Notes under the pieces: generated by a model
Database searches by the model: none
What the model saw: only the letters and a program-made list of their open reading frames with translations
Told to the model about the DNA's origin: nothing
Shown here: piece by piece, positions 32,755-42,272 of the stretch
Layout of the letters: each line of letters begins with the position of its first letter
Numbering within the stretch: the stretch's first letter is position 1
Translations under genes and position numbers: made by a program
Source: Hofstenia miamia
Taxonomy: Eukaryota; Xenacoelomorpha; Acoela; Hofsteniidae
Assembly: GCA_900660155.1 (NCBI GenBank)
Contig: CABFPE010000146.1
Span: 538,423-602,422 of the forward strand
Direction: 5' to 3'
DNA length: 64,000 bases

Positions 32755-34063
32755 TAGGTTGTTTGGAAAGTTTTGTCTGATTTTTACAGATATTATAAAT
32801 TGTACCAAAAATTCATTTTTCCTTTGTTAATAAAATGAATTTACATTGTTTTGTTAAAAAATAAAAAATAAACATTATGAAATAAACAAAAATATTTATA
32901 TAAAAAAACATAAAAATAATGCCTAATAATGATCAGTAAAATCATCACCATCTGCATCAACACATTGTTGCCATCTTTCAGGTAATAATTCTATTCCATA
33001 CATATAGAATTCTTTGTCTTTATAATCAATACAATTTGCAATTGCTGTCTTTATTTCACCTCAGTTTTGGAACTTCTTTCCAGAAAGGTATGACTTGAGA
33101 GAAGGGAATAGATGGAAATCACTGGGAGCCAAGTCTGGTGAATATCCCAGATAACAAATTTTGGTCTAAACAACGTTGTTTTTTAGTTCTTTTTTTATGG
33201 TTGTTTTAATGTTGAAATGGTACCCTTTTGACTGGTCTAAACAATGTTGTTCCAACAATGTCACATTAGGTTGCTTTTTGTTTGTTTTTTCTGAATAAAA
33301 AAGCACTATTTTTAGGTTGTAACAACATTATTTTATGTTGTTCTAGCATTACTTTTATATGCAATACATCAAATTTATATTGATAATCAGTTCAAACATT
33401 GCTGTTTAAACTAACACAAGCCCAACAAAGGGCAGAACAGTAATACAATAAATACATTAAATACAACACATTTGCTGAAATTTTGAATGAATTTCTTGAT
33501 TTTAAATGATAACAATAAGCATAAAAATCTGCCAAATTTAACAAAAATTTAAACTTTTAAAGTTAAGTATAATTTTGAAATAACACTTTTTCAAATTGTA
33601 AAAAATCTCTTCTGCTCAAATGTAACTTTTTTATCTGACAGATAATTTGAAGGTGTCCAAATATTCATGAATAAATTATTTTGAAAATTTGCTTACCAAG
33701 TATATTATAATTTTTCACAAATTTAATATTTCAAAAAACCTTTTTGCAATTCCGTTCTTTATATAAAAATGATCTAGTAATCAAAATGATGAAATGAGTT
33801 CTATTTGCAAGGATCTGCTTGAATCTTAAATTACCACATTTTTAGTTGCTCAAATTAGTATTAATGGTTGTTATTATGATGTTAATGGTTGCTGCAACAA
33901 CCAAAAGTATGAAACAACCATAAACAATGTAAAAACAACCAAAATTGTTATCTGGGATGCTGGGTGAGGAATACATGGTAGATTGATTTCAAGTAATTTT
34001 CTATTGTAGCTCTTGCTATGTGTGGTCAAGCATTATTGTCTATGAAAAATAAAAAAGTTATTC
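32755..34063 (-). pseudogene. Mariner transposase C-terminal relic, split by a MITE
   Basis: The minus strand at 34060-33957 reads IDNNA-PH and continues to CIPHPA. After the MITE at 33146-33956 it resumes at 33145 as YSPDLAPSDFHLFPSL and LSGKKFQN, and runs through LPERWQQCVDADG to a stop near 32923. This is the C-terminal half of a D,D34D mariner transposase, with the second Asp (DNA-PH) and third Asp (SPDLAPSD) visible. A terminal repeat-like GGTTGTTTGGAAAGTTTTG sits near 32757. The N-terminal half was not found. Confidence 0.8.
33146..33956. mobile_element. CCCAGATAACAA MITE, copy B
   Basis: An 811-bp non-coding element starts CCCAGATAACAA and ends TTGTTATCTGGG, flanked by AT on each side (33144-33145, 33957-33958). 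Removing it and one AT rejoins the mariner HPA-YSPD reading frame, which proves the insertion and its boundaries. It is rich in AACAAC/GTTGTT repeats and is present again at 47956-48748 and, truncated, at 19330-19709. Confidence 0.8.
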
Positions 34064-35121
34064 TAATCACAAATGAAAAATGTTACAACCTATATAAGTT
34101 TTGTAAAAATTTGATGAAACTTTCAGAATAACCTAATATTTTGGATATTAATGCTAACTGATTATTTACTAACTAACAATAATGCAATCTGAACAAGGCA
34201 TGTATCACCAATGTCAGGAGAAAGAAAATGTGTTTGTGATTAATAACAAACATTTAATTATGTATCTATTCAAACAGATGTATTAATGTTATACTATGAA
34301 AGTCCTTTATCTTTTGGTGAGATGAATAATTAAGTGTTATCAATTGCACAAAAATAGAGTAAGCACTAAACAAAAGCAATGATGACTTATAATTTGTTGT
34401 ACCCTGCACCACATTGACAAATGCCATTTGTGTCAGCAATATTTTCATGAAAGTGACACATGAACCTAATCAGTTGCAGTCATTCATTCACATAACAATA
34501 GCATATATAAAGTATATACATAGTTATGTATGATCATAATGTAACAGTTTATATTAATTCTATTGTTGATAAATTAGCACATTGAAATAAGTGCCATCAA
34601 GGATAGCTGCTTCAGAAGAATTAAGTGCAAAATATTGATGGTAGAGGATTTCACATTACTACACTGCTTTTAAGCTTGTTTATCCATTTTCAAAGTAATC
34701 ATAGAAGCTTGCATACAGCCCAAGCCTTTTAACACTACTAAGAGTGTCATTGCTGCATCAGCATGTGAAGTGTGAATTCTACTACTATGTATCTGACAAT
34801 TTTGGTTGAAAAATTCAAATGTATTGACCACTTACTGAGGTGCCTCAGAAACATTGTAAAAGAAACTTGTGTTCATAAGTAATGTTATCTGAATCACTGT
34901 TTCTTGATTTTATCATCATTACAATTTTAATTCTAATGTTTTACATCATATACTTAAGTTTTCTTTAAACAGATTGCTCCAAACAAGATCATTTACATTT
35001 GAAATTAGAATGATTGTCTTTGTTTCCATGTCCTTGAGTCAGTGCAATATATAATTTATGTGAATGCATATATCCTTACTTTTCTTATATAAGTCCAGAG
35101 GCATTACAAAGCCATCAATAT
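34064..35121. other. AT-rich CpG-poor spacer
   Basis: No coding segment or repeat boundary was recognised between the mariner relic and the 5' LTR of copy 2. The N-terminal half of the mariner is not visible here. Confidence 0.35.
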
Positions 35122-35827
35122 TGTAGAGTCACTTGGGGACTTTTTTCGATTTTATTCTTTATCAGCACTTATTTCGATCTTAGGTTGCTATTGTTAATTT
35201 GACATCCCCTCAGTGGTGCTTATTATTATTGCTCAAATTGAATTTACAAGGGAAGAATAATTGATCATGTTTAAACTACGTAGACAACTGATTTTGTAAA
35301 CAAAGGCAGGTAATAACTCAATTCTTGTATAAAACCTGAGAGACCTGTAGAGAATGCTTAATAGATTTTATCTACTCTCAACTAAACCTTTCATTCATAG
35401 TTCAACATGTACATGCACTTATACAACCCAACACTGTGATGATACCATGCTGTTGGCTAGCACCAATATCTGGCAATTACAGATTATTGAATAGTGAGCT
35501 GAGAGATAACAATGAAAATGAGATCCTGTATTTTTCGATGTGAGATAGAAATTAAAAAGTGAGACAGATAGGGTAGCACCAGTCAATAGGTTAAGCACTT
35601 TACTTCTGGATACTTTGCTTTGGCTGGAAGCCATACAAATTGGTCATCTTGGATTTTACCTAAAGTAGTTGGTTACTTGGATGAATTACCAATGTTACAT
35701 CTATAAGTTATAAGTTCTATGTTATTCTATTTCCCAGAATCATGGCTGTACTGTAAATGCTATCTAAACCTTCTGCAGAGTCAATTAAGTTTCTAGTTAA
35801 GTTCCCCTACCAGCCCATGATTCTACA
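35122..35827 (+). repeat. 5' LTR of copy 2
   Basis: Starts TGTAGAGTCACTTGGGGAC and ends CATGATTCTACA (706 bp). Compared with the 3' LTR it lacks a 33-base block near its start, bounded by TCAG direct repeats, and about 180 bases in the middle. The direct repeats suggest deletion by microhomology. Confidence 0.88.
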
Positions 35828-35844
35828 TGGCAACCATGACAGGA
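35828..35844 (+). promoter_or_regulatory. Primer-binding site
   Basis: TGGCAACCATGACAGGA begins exactly at the LTR end with the TGG complementary to a tRNA CCA tail. The priming tRNA species was not determined. Confidence 0.6.
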
Positions 35845-36254
35845 TGCTGATGTGATAACTATTTAATCTTGTTGTTTCTTTCGATGGTTTGGATGTTATT
35901 TGGTTTTTGTTTTTGGTGCATATCAGCTGGGATAGTTGTTTCCCCTGATCGCTGTAAGACTTCAGAGTAAGTTCACTTATTGATGTATTCATTTACTTCC
36001 TCACCCTTGAAGGATGGCGACAAAGCCCTTAGTGCGTCTTATTTGGCTGATGTCAATTGTTAAATTCCTTATTTTGTTTTACCTTCTTAGTGCTTTGATG
36101 CGTTGGATTTATTACCAAATATTGCTGTGTTCGTTTCCCCAATTTGGTCTGTTAATTGTCATTACCTCTTTGAGTTGCATTTTTCTTCTGTGTGTGTGGA
36201 AGTGCTCCCCACTGTCAGTTCTGAAAATTATTGTTTTTTGCTCTTTAAGTTAGT

Positions 36255-38021
36255 ATGGATTCTAGTCATACTGTTACTTACTCTCCTACTTTTGGGACTT
36301 CTCCAATTCAGAGTGTCCCCTGTACAAGCATTGGTAACCCGGACATTACCCCTTGTACTGTTGGATTGTTACTTAACTTTTCTCAACCCAATTCTCCCAC
36401 TCTGATTACGCGAAGGATGGATCAGAATGCCGCGACCATCCCTTACAGTGATGCAAGTGCAATGAGCCCATCATATCACTGAAATTTGCGCTGTGTTTTG
36501 AACACCCAGAATGCTCCTCCAATTCCCCTTCATCCTCACAACTATGTCAGTGTCACTGATCAGTCAATGCCCTAGTTTGATGTGCACCTCGCAGAAATTG
36601 ATCATTTGAAGGAGGCCCTCTCACAACAAGTGGCCTTAAGGATGGAGAGTGAATGCCACGTGGAGTCTCTCCAGGCTGAAATCAACACACAACACGTGCC
36701 ATACCAGAGGATGGAACAGCAGATGCTGGAGTCGACCATTGCCCTAGAATTGCAAATTCATGAATTGAAAAATGCTGGTAATAATCGCAAGAGGAGGCGC
36801 CGTCACAGAGAAATGATGAGTATGTCACTCATACTGCACTTAATGAAGCCTTGGATGAGTTAGCCGAGAGGATCATTGGTCAAGTGGTCCAGTTAGTGGG
36901 CGCAAGTCATCCCCCTCCTACTGCTCCTCTGTTCAGAAGTTCCCAGGAAATGATCCCTAACTCTGTTCTGTGTTATACCAACTCTTCTAGTAGTCAACCT
37001 ATGTTTGCACAGTCTGCCATCAAGCAAGTATCCACTCTGACCACCAGAGCCACCCCTCAAATAGGGTACATGCAATCATTGCCTGATCCAGTAAGCACCG
37101 TGGTAGTGCCCGCATTTAAGGAACATGTAAGCAACACCAGCCCACTTCCAGGAAAAGCAGGTATGAAAGATCAGCCGAGGTACAGGAACTCTATCCTTCC
37201 TCTTGAGTCCAACAGACAAATGCAATTGTACAGCAAACATTCTGTTCTCCCCAAATTTACCAGACAAATTGATGCTGTGTTGCAATCATTTGACGAGTGG
37301 TTCTTCCTGTTCAAGTTAACAATGAAGCAACATAAGAATTCACAGGAGTCAGCAGTTTCACAGTTTCCCTTGTATCTCAGCAGATTGGCGTATAACAAAT
37401 ATATGATGCTTGATCGTAGCATTAAAACTGACTATCAGCTGCTAATTGGGTTCTTTGAGGATTATTACTGAGTGCCGCACATTAAACATCAATATAAAAT
37501 GTTACTATGCAACATGTCCTTCAAATTTGGTGATGATATAAGAAATTACATTACTCAAGTTGAGCAATTGTTTCAATTAAGCAGCCTCTCCAGGGAGTAT
37601 TCACGACATGATTTGTTTTCTTAAATCTGCAGAGGTTTTCCTCCGTCTATCAGGAATAGGTTGGAGGTTAGATGCAACCCTGAAGATAGTCTTCATCAGA
37701 AAAGCCATCAGTGTAGTTTATATGCTGCAGAATTCTCAGAAAATTAACAACAATATCACTAATCTATCAGGTACGTCTGGTACAAAGAATTTTGAAATAA
37801 GGAAGCCCACAATTGCCAAGAAAGGATATGACTTGTCCTCTGTACAATGTTTTACTTGCAGGGAAAAAGGGCATCTTAAGTCTCAATGTAAGGTTAAGGT
37901 ACAGCTAATCGTGGATGGAGAAGGCTCTATTATCAAGGAGCCACCCAATGAGTCCCTTTGTGTTGACAACCTTGTCAATTTGGAACCCAACAATCCAACT
38001 ATGTTGCAGGATTTAAATTAA
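36255..38021 (+). pseudogene. Copy 2 gag, broken
   Basis: Open segments at 36255-36482, 36582-36863, 36851-37471 and 37608-38021 form one gag. They comprise a polar N-terminal region, a coiled coil (HLAEIDHLKEALSQQ and following heptads at about 36582-36760) and a capsid-like region ending LIGFFEDYY. Near 37845-37895 a CCHC zinc knuckle CFTCREKGHLKSQC fits C-x2-C-x4-H-x4-C. Gag packages the element RNA into particles. TGA at about 37469 and further frame changes interrupt it. An overlapping ORF at 36014-36253 is hydrophobic and is taken as non-coding. Confidence 0.75.
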
Positions 38022-38089
38022 CTGAAGCACCGCCTTCTGTAAAACGTGCACAGAATATCTTAGTGATCACCCAGTTGATAAGAAAAAAT

Positions 38090-38866
38090 TTGATACCCGT
38101 CAAGATGAATGGCAACATCTTTAACGCCACTATTGATACCAGAGCTGCTGCTTCCATAATCAGTGATGAGTGCTGTTGAGAGTTATGTTTGAATCAAGAC
38201 TTGTTAGACCCATCTAGTGCAAGACTCATTGATGCTTCAGGAAACCCTCTTTCTCTTAAAGGGAAGTTATGGGACACTTCGATAAAAATTCATGCTGAGC
38301 CATTCAAAGTGGATCTTCTAGTAATCAACACTTCAGATAATGGCCTCCTATATGATTTTATACTGGGAAATGATTTCCTAGAAAGGAATGCGTGTGTAAT
38401 CGATTTTAAAAATAATACTGTAGCTATCAAAGACCAGGGAACTACCCAACTTGCTACTATTCCTGAGAAAGAAGTCATCTTTAATTTAAGAGAACCCATT
38501 TTGATTGAACCAAATCATTGGACCAGAGTTGCTGTATCCTCTGAAGATGACATTAATGGAGATGTGATGATTTTGGGACAGAGAGGCAAGTATGTGAGCG
38601 GAATTTCTTTTTCACCCAACTTGTGTAAGGTGACAAATGGAAAAAAGCATGTTACCATTCTGAACAGAGCTAATTTTCCTATTAAGGTTGGAGTTTCTCA
38701 TTTGCAGCTTGTAGGAGTGCCAGTAAAGGTCAAAAGCATCCCAATCACATGCTTACCAATATGCACTGCCATTCATGATTTGGGAGAGTTAGGGAGTCCA
38801 GTTAAGGTACAACAGTTACTGACAACTCCCATCCCCATCTCAATCACAGAGAAAGAAAATCATTAG
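38090..38866 (+). pseudogene. Copy 2 aspartic protease, catalytic motif altered
   Basis: The retropepsin core is visible as ATIDTRAAASIISD near 38130, where the family has DTGA, and as YDFILGNDFLERN near 38350, the second ILG-DFL signature. The Gly to Arg change in the active-site turn and a TGA after DECC (about 38177) should abolish activity. GGA to AGA after ACC is a CpG transition. The open part 38189-38866 continues into the linker before RT. Normal role: processing of Gag-Pol. Confidence 0.75.
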
Positions 38867-38939
38867 TCTCCTTGCTTCATAGTAAACATGATATGTTCAA
38901 TTATAGGACAATAAGTATTGGCAAATAATATAATATGGT

Positions 38940-39720
38940 ATTTTCCAGGGAACCGACCCATCAGACTACGAGTTCACAGGGTTCCTGAAAATTTAAAACC
39001 AGAATAAAAAAAGATCCTCAGCCATTTAATTGAAAGTGGTATTATCCAGGGAAGCAATAGCCCATACGCTGCTCCTACCATGTTTATTCAACAAGGTGAG
39101 AAATATCAACTGTGCATTGATTTCAGAAAGCTCAATGACATAACAATCAAAGATGTGTATCCATTACCTAGGATAGAAGACCTTTTATATGATGCTAGCA
39201 ATTATAAATTCTTTTCCTGTCTCCATTTGTGCAAATCATACTGGCAGGTACTGATGTGTCCTTCTGACATCCTGAAGAGAGCCTTTATTACCCCTTATGG
39301 TCTGTATGAGTGGAAGTATATGGCCTTCGGCCTATGTAATGCACCAGCTAACTTTCAGAGCTATGTAATGAAGGTGCTCAAAGACAATGCTAACATTCTC
39401 AAACCTAGCATATTGGCTTACATCAATAATATTTTAGTCACCAGCAACACTTTTTAGCAGCAATTAACTAAGCTTGGTCGTACATTAGATCTGTTACAGA
39501 GAGCTGGATTGAAAGTCAATGGCCAAGTCGTCAAGCCAGGGAAGATCTTGATAAAGAATAATGCCAAAGACTTCTTGGAAAAGATCAAAATGCCACGAAG
39601 CCGCCCAGACGTTCAGTGATTGATGAGTTTCCTTAATTATTATGGGATGTTTCTTCTGGACTTGGTGGAGAAGTCAAAAGCCATCTCGAATTTATTGAAA
39701 AAATCTGTGGAATTCAAGTA
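38940..39720 (+). pseudogene. Copy 2 reverse transcriptase, YINN active site
   Basis: The order of blocks is typical of Ty3/gypsy RT: LCIDFRKLNDIT, YPLPRIEDLLYDA, SYWQVLM, RAFITPYGLYEWKYMAFGL, NAPANFQ and the active site AYINNILVTS, where the family has Y-DD. Both aspartates are Asn, so it cannot be catalytic. The following segment reads DVQ*LMSFLNYYG, and VEF*MWQEQ lies before RNase H, where copy 1 has Trp. One of the Asp to Asn changes sits in an ATCG context, a CpG transition. Confidence 0.82.
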
Positions 39721-39721
39721 G

Positions 39722-40230
39722 ATGTGGCAGGAACAAGAAGCCCTGGAAGGCATCAAGGTCAAGCTCAAGAAGATACCATCACTGAATACTCCTGATTATA
39801 CAAAGGATTTTATAGTCAACTGTGATGCAAGTACGTTAGCCATAAGTGGAATATTGAGCCAAGACATCAACGGAGTCGAGAGTCCAGTCCAATATTTTAG
39901 TTGGAAGCTCTGGGCCTCAGAGAGAAATTATGGGGTGACAAAGTGCGAAATGCTTGCTTTAGTTGAGTCACTGAAAAAATTTCAATATTTCATACTAGGA
40001 CGCAAATTTGTTGTGTGAACAGACAATAGTGCTCTTGCCTGGCTGAAAAAATTTAGTGGTGATAAATCAAACATAGTCACTCATTGGATAGAATACTTAA
40101 ATGACTTTTCATTCACAATCAGACACTGCCCTGGTAAGCTCCATCTGAACGCCAACTATTGGACTGCATTACCAAGTTATGAGAGAGACCTCAAGAAACC
40201 AAATGGAGAAAAGGTTCCTTTCTCCTTTAT
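39722..40230 (+). pseudogene. Copy 2 RNase H
   Basis: MWQEQEALEGIKVKLKKIPS, FIVNCDASTLAISGILSQ, VQYFSWKLWASERNYGVTK and CEMLALVESLKKF are the N-terminal strands and the catalytic Glu region. TDNSALAWLKKFSG supplies the later Asp, after an in-frame TGA at 40016. The enzyme normally removes the RNA template. Copy 1 has the same order with TDNSRLAWLKKF and no stop at this place. Confidence 0.8.
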
Positions 40231-40249
40231 TCCTCACACAGAGTATCAA

Positions 40250-41686
40250 TTGATACCTGAGATTAATGCCAATCAAAATGGAAAACCCATTCTCACCATA
40301 CTGGTGAGAGAAGAAATCTTGGAGGATGAGATAATTCTCTATCAACATCATGACTGGATTTTAGACCAGATCATGAAAAGGATGAAGGATCCGTATTTCC
40401 CCACGTCTCCAGAAGTAAATCAGTACTTCAACCTTTATAATTGGCACACCAATTAGAATGGTCTACTGTAAGCCAAGAGCAAGCACAACAACCAACTTGC
40501 TATTCACGAGTATTTTATGGTATGTCACCACTGGAATAAGAACTACCATTACAGATGTCATCAACAAATGCGAGAGATGCCTACTTAACAACATTAATCA
40601 TTTTCCTCAACAGAGAGCTGAACTTGAATCACAGTCAGCAGAGAGCGCTAATGAGTTGGCGCATATCGACCTCAAACAGTTATCAAGAGATGACGAGGGT
40701 TTCCAGTATATACTCGTAATGGTCGACCATTTTACCAAATTCGCCAAATGATTCCTTTAAGTAGTACAATGGCAGAGAAAGTTGCTGACAAGATAGTTAA
40801 AGAATGGATTTTGAAGTACGGACCCATGTGAAAATTAGTTTCTGATAGAGGTCCTCAGTTTGAAAGTAATCTCTTGCGTGCTTTAATGAAGGAATTAGAA
40901 GTGGTCCATGAACTGACCACCGCCTATCACCACCAAGTGAACGGCTTAGTAGAGCGCTTAAATTGAACCCTTATAAAATTAATTTGAGTAGCTTTATAAC
41001 GTGCAGCCAGTAAACAATGGAGGCGGATTATTGAATGCGTCAAGTACTTTTACAACACATCAGTTCATACAAGTACTGGCGTGAGCCCCTTTAAAGCCAT
41101 GTTTGGTTGTGAGGCCACCATGTCCTTAACAATGATGTTCCCAAAGTATGCAGAACACAGCATAGAAAGTTATGTGAACAGATTAATTCAGGATAAGCAA
41201 CAAATTCACCTTACAATCTGCCATAACATGAATCAGTCCAGTATAAGGCAGAATAAAACCTTTAATAAGAAGATATATGGTGAGCCGCATAAATGTGGCG
41301 ACCGAGTTTTTGCTTATCTTCCTCAGATTGCAACAGATAGTAATCAAGAACGTAAACTTGCAAATGATTGGCAAGGTCCTTTTACGATAGAAAAAGTGCT
41401 TGATCATAATACTTATACTCTAAACAACAGTAAAACAGTACATTTTCAAAGGCTCAAACGAGCTATAAAAGATATAGAGCATGTTATAGTTGACGATAAC
41501 AACAAATTTACTTTAGTAGATAATGGTGTTGATGTATATGAAAAATACGACAATTTAACTAGTTTTTTAGAGGATGAGTTTTCCGACACTGATTATACTT
41601 ATAATAATACTTCTGACAATTTAGAAACATGTATGCTCCCCCAAAGAAGGGCGATAACTACCCATGCTTATGATCCCAGCATTTAG
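40250..41686 (+). pseudogene. Copy 2 integrase, broken
   Basis: The zinc-binding C-x2-C lies in CERCLLNNINHFP (about 40567). The catalytic core is visible as ELAHIDLKQLSRDDEGF (first Asp), LVMVDHFTKFAK, VSDRGPQFESNL (second Asp, about 40844) and YHHQVNGLVERLN (Glu, about 40951). TGA codons follow FAK, GPM and RLN. 41081-41686 is open and holds MSPFKAMFGCEATMSL, then WQGPFTIEKVLDHNTYTL, a GPY/F module. Known role: insertion of element cDNA. D, D and E are all still present, so stops rather than catalytic loss inactivate it. Confidence 0.82.
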
Positions 41687-42272
41687 GAATGAATACCCCC
41701 AATCGAAAATGAGAGTTGCCAGCTCCACCATCCCACCGTCAAGTGAGAAGGAGGATGGAAGGTAGCCGACCTAGCTGAGATGCCTCATCTAGGCAAGGGA
41801 GACACATATCTCTGCTTGATGAGGCATGTGCAAGGAAATGAGGACACAACGATGGTGCTGAGGAGAGTCCAATTCCATATGGGTGACACATAGCTCCATG
41901 ACTCAGAGAGGAGACAGCAACCATGATGACGCCCTCCACATCTTGCCCCTACGTGGAGAGACACATTTCCCCACATGTGTGAGAGGAGCTGGCTACACCT
42001 TCAATAAAAACTTATTAATCTAGGAGACCTTTTAGCGAATTGCAAATTGTAAATACCCCCCAATGAAGTGACTTGATAGCCCCCTGGACCTCATCTACCA
42101 CAACTTCTACTGTTAGGTCACAGAAGAATGAAGAAAGAGAAAAATCTCCAGAGTTGGTGATGAGACCCTTCACCCTTATTACATTGCCACGAGAAAATCT
42201 ACCACTATAACACGTGACAACATATCTGATGAGACAAAAGACCAGCTTCATTGTACATACAATAGCCGTGAA
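41687..42272 (+). other. Copy 2 ORF-poor gap between integrase and third ORF
   Basis: 586 bases rich in GAGAG/CACAT repeats, with AATAAAAAC near 42004. Integrase ends cleanly at a TAG, and the third ORF starts at the far side. The gap could hold a promoter, splice acceptor or polyadenylation signal for separate expression of the third ORF. Copy 1 has a similar gap. Confidence 0.45.

Noticed and set aside
36014-36253. Hydrophobic 79-codon ORF near the start of copy 2 gag
   Set aside because: It looks like membrane segments but lies in the leader before gag, arises from T-rich DNA and has no counterpart in the other copies.
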